Source: Margaritifera margaritifera (Eukaryota; Mollusca; Bivalvia; Unionida; Margaritiferidae). Taken from it: 64,000 nt of DNA. Numbering within the stretch: position 1 is the stretch's first letter; every line of letters starts with the position of its first letter. The notes below the pieces were generated by a model that was not told the DNA's origin, did not search any database, and saw only the letters and a list, made by a program, of their open reading frames with translations. The stretch is from contig JAQPZY010001548.1 of the NCBI GenBank assembly GCA_029931535.1, positions 2,501,001 to 2,565,000 on the forward strand. The letters are read 5' to 3'. Of this stretch, positions 10,250-23,067 are shown in pieces. Both the position numbers and the translations under genes were made by a program.

Positions 10250-10303
<54 letters not shown>
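10249..10303. repeat. (AAT)n microsatellite
   Basis: About 18 perfect AAT units. It produces poly-Asn and poly-Leu pseudo-ORFs that are not genes. A shorter (ATT)n follows near 10407-10426. Confidence 0.95.
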
Positions 10304-10306
<3 letters not shown>

Positions 10307-10564
10307 GATGGTCTTGAACTCCCCATGCCACACAAAATAATAAAAAAGCAGCACAATGAATATGCTGCGACCCAGATAGCAAATAAAATACTTTCATAGA
10401 ACCATATTATTATTATTATTATTATTTGGGCAGTTAGCGTTATCCTGAAAAGTTAACTTCATTAGCCTGATGGGGCTGTTAATCCCACGTATGGTGATTG
10501 TTTTTTATGACATGTTTCGATACAAACTACTGGCGTTGATGTTGTTTCTGATTCTTTTTCACGA

Positions 10565-10866
10565 AAAATATTGCAATGAAGTGGTACAATAAGGAATGAA
10601 GAGGTACAAATAAGCAATGAAGAGGTACAATAAGGAATGAAGAGGAACAATAAGGAATGAAGAGGTACAAATAAGCAATGAAGAGGTACAATAAGGAATG
10701 AAGAGGTACAAAAGGAATGAAGAGGAACAATAAGGAATAAAGAGGTATAAATAAGGAATGAAGAGGAACAATAAGGAATGAAGAGGTACAAATAAGCAAT
10801 GAAGAGGTATAAATAAGGAATGAAGAGGAACAATAAGGAATGAAGAGGTACAATAAGGAATGAAAT
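10565..10866. repeat. Minisatellite with ~20-22-bp unit (aaggaatgaagaggtacaat)
   Basis: About 14 imperfect units alternate between gaagaggtaca and gaagaggaaca, with occasional aataagcaatg variants. Three long minus-strand reading frames here are products of the repeat. Confidence 0.9.
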
Positions 10867-11491
10867 GTCTGGCTTGGCTAATTGTCGTATTTATATTGTA
10901 AAATATTAATCGTGGTAATTTTTTTTTCGTAATGGACTGATAGACATAGACGCTTTTCACCGAGTCATTCTGGTTTATGACAATTTATTCTCTATGACTT
11001 GCTATGAAGGCATTTCTTCTATTTACATATAGTGCTTAAATTCTTAAATTCTGACAAGAAAGTAACTGTTTCCCATTGCATTTATCAGCCATATGATGGT
11101 TATACTTTGGTCCTAACGACTGCTACCTAAATCTACTTTATTTGTTTCCCAAATTGAGAAGCAGCTATCTGCAAAGATATTACTCGGCTGCAGGGAGGGG
11201 GCACGGCCAAAATACGACTGTATAGTTATTTGCCCAGGTAAAGACACTTACCCCCTTGAAATCACTCGGGGGTTGGGGGTTGGGGGGTTGGGGGGTGTGG
11301 CACAGACATAAGACAAATGTATGGATTTGTGCTTGTTGGGCGACAACTTGGAATAAACCATTTCTCCAGAAATTGCGCGCAACAACTTGGAATTCCAAAT
11401 TGTTGCCCTCTTTCTCGAGAAATTACATGGTTAGGTTTAATGAGTGTTTTAAAGTCAGACTTTATCAGAAGGCTTCTTTAGAGTTTTCGTT

Positions 11492-11492
<1 letters not shown>

Positions 11493-11558
<66 letters not shown>
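11493..11558. repeat. (TA)n microsatellite
   Basis: About 33 uninterrupted TA units. The flanking 10870-11490 and 11560-12100 are AT-rich with no recognisable gene; a G-rich ggggttggg cluster lies at about 11266-11295. Confidence 0.95.
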
Positions 11559-11564
<6 letters not shown>

Positions 11565-12109
11565 ACTTTGAGTTCACATTATGTATAGGAATAAAGAAGT
11601 TTTGCAAAATAAAATCTTGTTTAGCAGCCATCTAAATGCAGTGCTGTCTTTAGAAATGGCTGGACCTTTATGAAGCGACTTGAATGAGCGAACCGAATCA
11701 CTTAGCCATTGATAATGTTCAAACTTAGTACTTATCTCAGCTGTCTAATTATTTATTATTTGTTTTCAAAGATTTATCTATTTATTTAAGGTCATTTTGA
11801 TACTTTATGACATAATTTTTTTAAAAAATATTTGAATTTCATATATATTGTAAACAATTTAATATGTTTAATACTTTAGTATGTTTAAATTTTTATTTAT
11901 TTATTTATTTGTTCTTCTTTCTTTCTTTCTTAATTTTAAAAAAAATGATTTATTTACTCAGTTAGTTATATTTAACCATTAATATTATTTTTATCGTATT
12001 ATATTTCTAACAAGTGTAGTTCCGAGTATGTTGCTGGAAAAGACTGAATCAAAACATGTTGTTTAAGAATGTTGCACAGAACTATTTATGAAATAGATAT
12101 ACACTGAGA

Positions 12110-12770
12110 AAATTTTACTGGTGGTTGGGGCATATTTCGCAGTAATGAAGGCTACTCCTAGCTGTTAGATGATGCCTGAAGGAAATTTTCGGAATTTAGG
12201 CCTAAAAAAATATTTTTAAGGTAAGAAAGATCTTAAGGGACTGTGGCTATTGGCCAGTTTCACGGATATGAAACCTATTACAAAGTATTGCATGATGTCT
12301 GTATGCCATTTTTGGGAATTTAGACCTAAAAATAATATTTTAAATTTATAGTGTATGTGTCTCTTTTGTTTTACTTTTTAAAATTTATTTCTTCAGTTGC
12401 ATTAGTTATTTTGAATCATTTAGGCCTCAAAAGGATATTAAAAAGGTAGGAAAGGAGTATAGGGATTGCTATCAGTCCATGGAGCCATATTTTACAGTTA
12501 TGAAGTCTTTTCCACGTTGTTGCATGATCCATGCATGTCATTTTTAGCACTTTCGGCATCAACAGAATATTTGGAAGGTATTCAAGGTCTAAACGGACTG
12601 TTTCTATCCTCCGTAGAGCCATATTTCACAGTTATGAAGGTTATTCATATGCTGCTGCATTCTGCTTGCAATCCATTTTTCGAAATTTAGTCCTTAAATG
12701 ACCTTTTTAAAGGTAGGAAAGGTCTTGAAAGGGGAGTTGCTAGTGGCATTATTCCAGGTTGTCGCCCAGC
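12110..12770. repeat. Degenerate tandem repeat of ~150-170 bp, about four units
   Basis: Units share phrases such as ccatatttcacagttatgaagg, tgcatgatg, gaatttaggcctaaaaa and ggtaggaaaggtctt, recurring near 12120, 12280, 12460 and 12600. Divergence is high, so the array is old. No reading frame is conserved across units. Confidence 0.65.
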
Positions 12771-13366
12771 AACAATATTATCATAAATAAATGACCTTAG
12801 CATCGTTTGAGAGAAGGAGTTCAGTATGCAGTTTAGTTACTTCTCATTTACTCTTTCGTTTCTGTTCTTTTCTTATTCTCTTTTTAAAAGAACAATAGAG
12901 CATACACTTGAATTGCTTTTTTCCCTTTATTTGTTGCTACTTCTTTCAGGACATCAAAATAAAAACTCGAAACCGATTCCGTCTTTATCAACCTATGATA
13001 GACCGCCGGCTTTTCGTTCGTTATTCACAGCCTATCCCCCAAAACAGTTGCAGGCATTTGATTTGATAGACTGATTGATTGAAAACTGATCGAGAATATT
13101 TGTGACACCATAATAATAATAATAATAATAGCAACAACAACAACAACAACAACAATAGAGTCATACTGGTCTTCTATCTCCTTGGATCGGACCACTTTCT
13201 GTGGCCTTATATCCACTTGGCAAGGCATTTTAACGTAAATTCATATTTAGAATTAAGTGAAAAGAATGTGACTTAGGCACAAAAATTGTACTTGAATGAA
13301 ATTAGCTATATTTTCACTTACATCTAAGTAAAACGTGTTCCAGTTAACTGAAATTCTTTTTCGCTT

Positions 13367-13369
<3 letters not shown>

Positions 13370-13450
<81 letters not shown>
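13370..13450. repeat. (GA)n microsatellite
   Basis: About 40 GA units directly upstream of a solo LTR; GA units resume on the far side at 14286, so the LTR appears inserted into the tract. Confidence 0.95.
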
Positions 13451-13454
<4 letters not shown>

Positions 13455-14285
13455 ACGAGTAGGGGTAATGTAACAAAAGAAAGAATTACTCAAACAAACT
13501 TTCAAGATTTACAAACAAATTTAATTTCTTAAAATATTAAATATTTCAAACAAACAAAGTGAAAGAATTAAAAATAACTTACAGTTTAGAAATTCCTAAA
13601 TAATCCTAAATTGTTCTTTTGTTCACTGATCCGGAAGTTATCCAAAATATTCCGAATGAAGAATGTTCCGAATGTAAACATGACTGTGCTGATGTACTAA
13701 CAAGAATCAGTTATATCCAAATATTAATAATTCCAAATAAATCCTCGTGAATGAAGAATATCACACAAGTTCTAAAAAATGTTTCCAATAATTCCAACGG
13801 AGCTGAATAATTCTTAAATCTTTAAATATCAGTACTTAATCCCAAAATGTAGTCTGGAATATTTCTGAAGTAGATAATCACACACAATGAACCGATCTCG
13901 TTTATGACCTCTCAAGCTGATGTAATTAGAAAGAATGATGAACGCTGCGATTACATCTTATTTTATAGTTTCAGTACTGCGTAATTGAAACAAACCAAAT
14001 TCTTTTTTCGTCTCAAATCAACACCTTAATATTACGATCTTACTATCTAACTTCTGGTCAACAAAATGAATCATTCCTGAATTGCGAAATCCAGGTCAGG
14101 TCAAGTGCAAAACTCACGCGCTGCAAACGATAATATTAATTTTCCCACGACCAATGTACTGGGTTACATTGAAATACCGTATATGTGCACTATACAAAAC
14201 AACATCTTTTAGATTATAATACAAAGGTCATAAACCAAATAAAACTATATTATAATTTAAAAAGATGATACATAATTCCGTAACA
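13451..14285 (-). mobile_element. Solo LTR of the Gmr1-type family, reverse orientation
   Basis: Read on the minus strand it begins TGTTACGGAATTATGTATC and ends ...TTTGTTACATTACCCC...CTCGTAACT, matching the U5 end of the full element (TTTCTTTCTGTTACATTTTTC...GTCGTAACA). Length is 835 bp, with no internal domain. Flanks are GA repeat on both sides (gaga after 14285), consistent with a 4-bp target duplication. The terminal TG...CA has a mutated last base. Confidence 0.75.
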
Positions 14286-16240
14286 GAGAGAAAGAAAAAA
14301 AAAACATAATTCAAGAGTTTCAAAAACAGACTGATAACAACAGAATAGAAAAATGATTTTACATGCACAAAACTGGTTTAAACAGAGGTTCAATACGATA
14401 TCTGATGCAAACAACACAAATCGGAAGAGAAAGAACTGACTGATTCAATGGCTCAATCGATAAATGAAAATCACAGAAATAGAACTTCTTTCTTCTAAAA
14501 CTAAATTACTTGAGTAAGAATTATTGATGTAGCAGCTGATGTGACTTTAACAAATGCATACTTGAGTCCCCACGAATAGGTTTAAAAGAAGTTTTGACAG
14601 AGAAATTGATCCCGAAAAGTTGTTAAATCCAGCTCTAAACAGATAATAATTACGATAGAAGGATCACCCAGTAAATTTTACTATCAGGGGTACAACTGGA
14701 GGAAACAAAGTCTTTCTTTGAGGAGCAATATACTAATCACCTTTGTATTTGGCTGAATCGGTATGTCCTTGGGGAAGGCATTTACTCCAATGTCATCGGC
14801 ATGCTATAGGGTATAGATAATAATGCGTTCAAAATGCCGTTAAAACCAACCAACCAACCATTGCAATGGAACTGATTTGCAATGCAATCATGATAATAGA
14901 TTGCATTGGAGTAGTGTGAAATTAGTTAGTCCAGCAAGGTAAACACTTGAAGATGAACAGTAAAGAAAATATAGAGGTTCGCAAAATAAATATATAATTT
15001 GTTACATACGTCTAGGTTAACATTCAAAGCAATCAATTTAATCGATAACATTTTAAACGGTTCCGATTTAAAGAAATGTATGGTGAATTTCAGATGGTGC
15101 GCGACAGATGTAAAAAAATGGAGCAATTGAGCAAAAAGTATAAAAAATATGTATATGTGGATTCATAATATTTACTAAACCTGGAGGAAAAAAAAAATCA
15201 AAAACATCACAAGACAATAATGAATTCGTATATCTTTGACATATAATTAGACGTCTATTATCCAAACAATGTCCGAGTGAAATAATGAATGTTGTTACAG
15301 ATGCGATGAAAATAGATACTATCCAGAGTCCGATGGTAATATTGATTGTATTCCTAAAACGTAACTAAAACGTAGAAGAATAAATACTAGTATACTAGAT
15401 ACTTAACAAGTTAAAAGGCAATCATTAAATAAGCATAAAGAGTGTTTGTATGGTCATGGGGGTATTTAAGTTATTTGCCAATTTTGTGCCAATCAGATAT
15501 GGCGATCAAACTATAAACAATCCCTTCTTTGTTTGGACAGGAGATGTTTCACTCAAGATTTCGATATATATCTTATACCCACCAACACAAAAAGTACCGT
15601 AATATAAATTGAATTCATATTGAATCAAGGTTTGATTAGGCTAACAAGATAAGCGAGAGAAATCAATACCTTTTTTTTAAAATTATTTTTATTTTTATTT
15701 TGTCTAACGTTTAAATTATGTATTTTAACGACCCACATAAAATCGTTATATATAATGTTACAAATTGAGGAAAGCCAAAGTTACCGATAGAGCTGATAGT
15801 AACATAATTAAAGAACTTCTGTGACTATTTTGTCATCGTCTGGAAAAGTGCCATCTGTCGTGTGAATATAATGATTTTAATGATGTACATAAAAAAAGAA
15901 ATGCATGTATGTGTATCGTATGACACCACATCAGCACAATCTTGCTTATATAGTGCAGATTAAAAGTTCACTTCTAAAAATAAAAAAGAAAAAATGTAAA
16001 AAAAACTTTAGGTAAATGTAAAAAGACAAAGTATTGGCAGTAATGTTCGAGTGGAATTACAGCATTTGTTAAGTCATATTTAGCGAACAAGGGTATTGTC
16101 TCAAGGGTTTGCAATGATATGCAAGATTGTGTGGGTACTACATATCAATACAAATTTATTAAATATAAATAAGGCAAGAATGGTGGCTAATTTGGTTGAA
16201 TGATATAGACTTTTTCAATTCTTGCTATTTTATTTTTTTT
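14286..16240. other. AT-rich sequence, no gene seen
   Basis: Nothing coding is recognised. Near 14735-14870 there is a SINE-like tail (cttggggaaggcatttactcc... ending aaccaaccaaccaacca), similar to the end of the SINE at 47640-47850. Confidence 0.45.
14735..14870 (+). mobile_element. 3' fragment of a SINE
   Basis: The order ccttggggaaggcatttactccaatg, then catcggcatgctatagg, then a (CCAA)n tail parallels gggcaaggtactttactctaattgccttggcac in the SINE at 47640. The 5' tRNA-like head is not recognisable. Confidence 0.5.
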
Positions 16241-18269
16241 AAATTTGAGAAATTTCATTTCTAGCTTTATGGAGCCAATAGTTTTATGTAGAAACGTGCA
16301 AAATGTAACAACAGGATCCCAAATCGTTTCTCATACGGATCACTGCCAGAGGTGCCACGTGACAACAATGGGGCGTAGGTCGCAAAAGTCCCATTGTACA
16401 GGTGACACCCTAGTATGGGGATCCTTTTGAGTGTGCTTTATCGGTTTAGCCCTAAACTGACAACAAAAACAACAATACCCCCTGTTAATTAAACATGCAT
16501 CAATCCCATAGAAAAACAAAAATCTCGGGTGAAATTTTGTTATGAACAGAAACAAAAATACAGAGCAAAACAGACAAAAGAGAAAATCTGAATCCTCTAA
16601 ATATTTCAACTCTTTTAACATATCACATGCATTAAAAAAGCCACCCTCCCCCTTCTCTGCAAATATGGCAACTATGACATGGACCTCTGTCATTGCATTG
16701 TTATAAAGAAAGTTTTAATCGAAATGTTCTATTCAACAGCATACAAAAATCAGTTTTGTTTCATTTCGCAATTACACACATATAGTTGGTATGAACACGA
16801 AATATAATCTGATAATCTCATATAAATTGACTGAAAAATGGCGCAGTAATACACATTTTAATTATATGACTGACGTTAGACCCGAATGTCCGTCAAGCTT
16901 GACATTGTACATGTGATAACGTAATACGTAATAACTTTTCTAGCAACATCATTGGTCAGCGGTCCTGAAGAGCTCCAAAATACCAAATACATATGGGAAC
17001 CATTAAGAAATTGACATATTACAACTTTACATTGTACTATTTAATATGGAATGGTTCCTTATAATACGTATCATGTGGCAATCCTAGTATCGACACGTGT
17101 CTGACTGACATTCGGCGATAGGTTGATTAACCTTTCATTATCAAGGTCTTTGATACTATAGCAATGTTCTCCACCACCACCATCACCACCACTACCACCA
17201 CCACCAGCATATATAGCTAATTATAATAGTATAACACTTGATTGCATGTTTGATTGCTGGAATTGAAATTATGTATATTTTTAACGGAGTTGGTATGGCA
17301 AAACGACTATAATAAATAAATTAATTAATAAATTCAATATCGACTAGTTCATTGCATATAAATAGTTTTGAAGCCAGTGCTAAAATTAGATAGCAAAAAA
17401 ATATTTTAAATACGAGTGATTTAATAAAAATTTGTCTACAGATAGACTAATATATCCAACAATCATTTCATAATTATTCGAACAGGGAACACATCCAATG
17501 ATAATATCAATATTGACAGAGAAACTAATTTCAAGTAATGATTACTAACAGAAGTTTAAGAAACTAAAACCTAACACAGGAAGTAGGAGTAGTAGTGCAC
17601 GCAAAACCCACTTAACATTAACTATTTCTTCACTGACGGGTGAAAATTTTATTAAACTGCAAGCAATTTGATATTTGGGCGGAGCGATTGGTCGTAGATT
17701 TTAACCAATCAAATGACATATATTTACAGTAATCAAGGTTGGTTGACTCTGTTGAGATTTTTGGCTGTATCTATCAAATACTCGAGACAATTCAAAACTT
17801 TCATGTTCTAAATTTAAAAGTTTGTGTATTGGAGATGAGTGGATACATTTTCTTCAAGCTTGAGACATAGTATCAGTATTAATCTAAGTTTTTACTATGA
17901 TATAGATATTAAAATTTGAATGCAGTCGTTTAGAGACAACATACTAACTTTTCTAGCCACCGTTCTTACCTTAAGGTGATTATATTGGTATTTTTTTATT
18001 TGCTTCGCCAGGGAGATCTCCAGTTTGTACATATCCTAATGAAATGGTATTCATTTAATCACTGATAAATTATTATGTACTAGAACCATGCACGGTGATG
18101 CCATTTTGATGCTTGCAGTGAATTTAATACTTGTATTAAAGATTTATTTTACTATATTCTTGAAGATAATTTTGATCTTATGTTCGATACAGATTTTTCT
18201 TGTCATGATACAAACTACTGAAGTTAGGGGTTAGAGGAAATATTTTTAATATTATGCAATCTACGTATG
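16241..18269. other. AT-rich sequence with a (CCA)n tract, no gene seen
   Basis: No splice-bounded exon or known domain is recognised. A (CCA)n-type tract lies at about 17171-17206. Confidence 0.4.
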
Positions 18270-18660
18270 CATTATCTATATGGAAATGTTAAATGCAGAG
18301 TTAATCATATTTTATCTGAGGAATATATGCGTACAGCTGGAGTACTGTAAGATGAATGTTTATCACCATTTATATTTGTTATGGTTATTAACTATTTCGA
18401 ATCGAAGTTTTCAGAAAATGAGGTTCCGTGGATAGATTTAATTACGTTACAGTTGTTTTTGATTCATTATGCAGATGATATAGCAATTTTGTTTCCGAAA
18501 CAAAAGGTTTCCAAATTTGTTTTAATACTCTTGGATACTAATCGTAGCTATTTGTATAAATGGCGTCTAAAAGTAAATACAAACAGGACACAAATTATCT
18601 TAACATAAAGGGGTGGGAAAATACTAGATAATGCTAAAATTCGTTTATAAGGCTTTGAAC
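18270..18660 (+). pseudogene. Non-LTR retrotransposon reverse-transcriptase fragment
   Basis: The conceptual translation runs LSPFIFVMVINYF..., then LQLFLIHYADDIAILFP (RT motif C, YADD), then YLYKWRLKVNTNRTQII and, past a stop, RGGKILDNAKI. These are consecutive motifs of LINE-type RTs. Only about 130 codons remain, with stops and frame breaks at both ends. The clade cannot be assigned by eye. Confidence 0.75.
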
Positions 18661-18758
18661 CAAGAAATAGAAAAAAGAAAAAAAAATTCTTTGCATTGTT
18701 TTTATGCTGTAGATTTATATCGGATTTGAAAAATTGTTACACACAAATAAATAAATAA

Positions 18759-18760
<2 letters not shown>

Positions 18761-18822
<62 letters not shown>
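18761..18822. repeat. (TA)n microsatellite
   Basis: About 30 TA units preceded by (AAAT)n, abutting the MITE at 18823. Confidence 0.95.
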
Positions 18823-18827
<5 letters not shown>

Positions 18828-18980
18828 GCTATTCCTGGATCCTACAGGAGAATGCTTGATAGCATTAACATAATTTTTCAATAATATTATCATACAAGTT
18901 AGAGAATTTTCTTTATTCGTATTTAAAGATTATGTTAATGTTATCAAGCATTCTTCTGCAGGATTCAGGGATAGCACTTT
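18823..18980. mobile_element. Palindromic MITE with ~52-bp inverted arms
   Basis: Left arm 18823-18874 (aaagtgctattcctggatcc...) is the imperfect reverse complement of about 18929-18980 (...ggattcagggatagcacttt). A ~54-bp AT-rich spacer separates them. No target duplication is clear because the left flank is a TA repeat. Coding capacity is nil. Confidence 0.8.
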
Positions 18981-19129
18981 CCGTTCTGTTTGGTGTATAT
19001 TTGTAATTCTCTATAATGACCTCTATATAGATTGATTTCTGTAGTAGGAATCCGGAATGACTGTGTACTTAGATGAGAATTAATTATTGGGTCGACATGC
19101 GGGTGTGTCTGCTACGCACGGATGCCTAT

Positions 19130-19275
19130 ACCAGCGACTTTATAGCGTTGTGATGCGTGCATGATCGAGATGGTATAGGGGTTGGTTCTTACAGGCAAGG
19201 CGATGGGTGCCGTTGGGTGCCGTAACCCGTGGACCTGGGTTCGAATCTCCGTAGAGTACGAATTAAAAGTCTCTA
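19130..19275 (+). repeat. tRNA-derived SINE head or tRNA-like pseudogene
   Basis: A B-box-like gggttcgaatctcc near 19237 follows an A-box-like tggtataggggttggt near 19170. Spacing suits a Pol III promoter, but no cloverleaf acceptor stem pairs, so this is not called a functional tRNA. Confidence 0.45.
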
Positions 19276-19284
19276 ACCTGTATG

Positions 19285-19430
<146 letters not shown>

Positions 19431-19431
19431 T

Positions 19432-20269
19432 TGTTACGACCCTATGGCTCGAACAAACGTAACAAAAAGAAAGTGAAACCAACAATATTTGTAAAAATCA
19501 AGAAACAATTTATTTTAAATAATTAATGTGAAAATCAAAATACACTTACAGTTTCGTGTATTAAAATCCAAATAATCCAACAATTATTAGTGTCCTAATC
19601 ACAAGTCATGTATATATAGAAACTATAAAATGTTCCAAGTGAATGAATGTTCCAGATGAATCTTCGTAATGAACGAATGTTCCGAAAGAATGAGTCTTCG
19701 TAATGAACGAATGTTCTAAATGAATGTGTCTTCGTAATGAACGAATGTTCCGAATAGATGATGGTTCCGAATGAATGAGTCTGGACTGTCACGATGTTCC
19801 AACGATAATATGATCCAGGTAGCTCTGTTGAATGGTCCAATAAATAATTCAATTCGAATCATCTATACAGCATGGCATTACAGCAGCACGGCTATTATTT
19901 CAAACGATCTGATGATTCCAAAAAGCTGATCATAAAAAAAACTTCTTTTCAACTCAAGATCTAAAATGGAATGGAATTAATTCGTATTTCCAGGTCTTTT
20001 ATATAACTTGCAAATGGCACATTTCACAACAGGAAACGTGTCATATTATAACCCAGAATGCATATACTAAATGCGTCTATTAATGAAAATGTACCCCATA
20101 TACAGTAAACAACTCTGACCTTTAACAAAAGGTCAGTAAACAAGTTGCTATTTGATTAATAGTACAACTAAACCCAACTTAAATATGACTCACTATTTGA
20201 CACAACTTTAAAGTAGAATCATAGGCCAAAAGTTTAAGCACATTATAGATTCCATATACATAATTCCGT

Positions 20270-20273
<4 letters not shown>
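19432..20273 (-). mobile_element. Solo LTR of the Gmr1-type family, reverse orientation
   Basis: 842 bp. On the minus strand it starts TGTTACGGAATTATGTAT and ends TTGTTGGTTTCACTTTC...CCATAGGGTCGTAACA, almost identical to the last 60 bp of the full element's LTR. Inside, at about 19625-19785, is a ~34-bp minirepeat (gaatgttccgaatgaat...cttcgtaatgaac), partly present in the other solo LTR. TA repeat lies on both sides (to 19430 and from 20274). Confidence 0.8.

Positions 20274-20346
<73 letters not shown>
20274..20346. repeat. (AT)n microsatellite
   Basis: About 35 AT units continuing the dinucleotide tract interrupted by the solo LTR. Confidence 0.95.
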
Positions 20347-20353
<7 letters not shown>

Positions 20354-21260
20354 TTATATTTATGTGCCACCTTCCGAATTCATGTATATCATATATTTAT
20401 TATGTACTTGCCATGGTCTGCTGACTTTCTGAAATAAACTGTATTCGTTCATTGATTCACCTGATAATGATGACTTTTGTTTGCTACGTAACACGAAATA
20501 TTTTTTGAAACCTATACTAATGTCAGTTTTATCAATGTACAATTGTGCACAAGTTTTCACATAAGTGTACTGAATGATAGACTATTCAATAATAAAGTTG
20601 GTTGTATAACATGCATTACAAAAGAATAACAGCAGTACATCGGATTAGTTGGTAGCGTAAACAAAGTGAACCGATTTGTTTCCCTTTATTACAAATTTGG
20701 CCTAGATAATTACAGAACCGCTAACCAAGGGTTGTCGGATTCGTTGCAAGTTAGCATTCAGTATTATGCACTATATGGGATATACGTGTTTGCAAACGAC
20801 CCAGCCACCTTTAACTCCTCCTACTTCATTAGCATATTCATTTTTATTTTTGTTAAAATTTGTTGATTTTTTTCAAGCATAATAGTGTATTTGAAAACGA
20901 GTACAACCTATGAATTTTGTCAAATTTGGCCTTTCATTTTTGTAAGATACTAATGTTCAAAAGTAACTATTTAATTCCACTAAAATATGGTCAGTTGTCT
21001 AACTGCCTAAGGTGTGTGCAGTTAATTAGGTCTTATTAGCAATCACAGCTGCCATGTGATTGGTCAGTTCTTAAGTGTGGCAGACAGGTGGGTGGAGTGG
21101 TGGTAGGATCAATTGTCAAAAAGTATGATTTTATCGTCAAAGATTTCAGAGAAAATACAAGGTTCCTTGTTGCCTTCTATTTGAAGGACAAGAAAGTATT
21201 AGAAACCTTGTTTGAAGAAAATTATGTCTTGCCTGATCGTATGAAGTAAGAGATAGCATA
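20347..21260. other. Intergenic sequence, nothing recognised
   Basis: Short ORFs here have no family features. Confidence 0.4.
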
Positions 21261-21480
21261 TACCGTCTATACTCGGGTATATCGGCGCACATTTCCAAAC
21301 AATAATGACCGTGATCTGTCGTCGTATAATGCACCGGCAGACCAGGGTCTACGTTGTTTGTTCTACTTATTATACCTAACAAACTGCATAGACCAAGATC
21401 TGCCGGCGCATTATGCGACGGCAGATCTGGGTCTATGCAGTTTGCAGTTGGGTTCGACTTATACGCGAGCATAGACGGTA
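21261..21480. mobile_element. Palindromic MITE, copy 1
   Basis: Terminal inverted repeats taccgtctatactcg... / ...cgagcatagacggta bound a 220-bp element with internal palindromes (gatctgccggcgcattatg and its near complement). A related copy lies at 45911-46110. A TA dinucleotide precedes the left end, but a clear target duplication was not seen. Confidence 0.8.
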
Positions 21481-22406
21481 CCCTTAAACATCTTATCCAT
21501 TAAATATATATTGTTTTCATAACAAAACATTATTACATTATTCGTCCTGATTTTGCAGATCTGATAATCATATGATCTCAACGAGTTGATCACTTGATAT
21601 TTCTGAGTATAGTTAAAGAGACAGGTTTGGTGCATCTCGTATTGTTAATTCTTGTTGACTCCGTACTTTTTTGATATATTTGCACGCGTCCTTTCCTCTG
21701 TCTGTTTTGAAAGAATATAATTTTGTTCTTAACCGACATAACTCCGGTATAGGAATATCACATATTCGTCTTTAAACATTCCTGGAAGTTTCTTGTTTAA
21801 CAACTCCTGTGGATAGTCGATAGTGTCATAAATATGTATAAATTGTATCGTGTCTTCCTAAACGTGGTTTCACTGGTTTGTCTCTGTTTTGTCTCTACAC
21901 GAGTGCAAAACGAATCCATATCTGTTATTAACAACCTCCCATTTTAGCCCTATTTGTTTCTGACCTTGTTGTAGTCAAGAACTCGTACATGAACCATTTG
22001 GATAACTTGAGCACAGCAGAACCTCCCTAAATGGGTTGCTTAAGTTAACCTGATCTTCTTCTTCTTCTTCAAATTCACTAACACCAAGTCTTGACCTTTT
22101 AGTGTTCACTTTGCAAATGATAGATCTTTCTGGTGTCTGAAAATTTTATTTCCTTCAGTACATATTTCAACTTTTGTTCTCTTCCATAAATTTTTTCTTA
22201 AACAGACGTGGATATATACATTGCAAGGAGTACTTTTCAAACTCGTTATTAGACGTTTGTCTCAGAGTAGTATTCAATTCAGTGAACATTTTATTTGTCG
22301 TAATGCATTCACGGAGGACGATATCGGACAGCGAGTTCCCATCATAAATATCACGCATGACGTTTACCGGTTTACCGGATTGAAATACTAGTATACTTGT
22401 AGACCC

Positions 22407-22409
<3 letters not shown>

Positions 22410-22484
<75 letters not shown>
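22410..22484. repeat. (CT)n microsatellite
   Basis: About 37 CT units. Confidence 0.95.
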
Positions 22485-22488
<4 letters not shown>

Positions 22489-23000
22489 CTCTGTGTTTAA
22501 GTTAGCATTTCCTAATGAGTCTTCTTTGTATTAATTACTAAATAAACTTTAGAAATGTATGCCGCTGTTATCATGGTATGCATCGTCCCTTGCTCATAGT
22601 GATCAGCCAACACACCCATTTCCAGTTACTTCAGCCAGTCATAGGAATAGACGAGGCATATTAGTATGATGAAATGTTAAATATTTGAAATATCATATAT
22701 CGAGTACCTAAACTGGGTCAGTGTATCGAATACATCACTTGCAAAAGACCAAAAGAAAACCGAGAGACATTGATGACAGTAGATGCAATAAAATAGAATA
22801 ACAACCCTTGCCATACTAATGGAAAAAAAGAAAAAAAGTGGCTCAGGGTTTTTGTTGAAGAAATCGACAAATAAAACCTATTTTCCATCGGAATTCTTCA
22901 CCTATCTGGAAGATTCCATGAAGTGGGGTTCTTATTAGGCCGGTTTTTGTTTATTCGATCGAATAAGGAATAGACATTGTGAGTGCCAGATACACATACA

Positions 23001-23067
23001 GAATAGAATAGAATAGAATATAATAGAATAGAATAGAATAGAATAGAATAGAATAGAATAGAATAGA
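23001..23067. repeat. (GAATA)n microsatellite
   Basis: About 13 pentamer units with one substitution. Confidence 0.95.

Noticed and set aside
10462..10960. Three overlapping minus-strand ORFs of 108-133 residues (LFIPYLYLF-type)
   Set aside because: All frames stay open because the underlying ~20-bp minisatellite lacks stops; composition is purely repeat-driven.
11256..11588. Plus-strand ORF of 110 residues
   Set aside because: The second half is poly-YI from the TA microsatellite and the first half shows no family features.
19130..19275. Functional tRNA gene
   Set aside because: A- and B-box-like strings are present, but acceptor and anticodon stems do not pair, so it was kept only as a tRNA-derived repeat.
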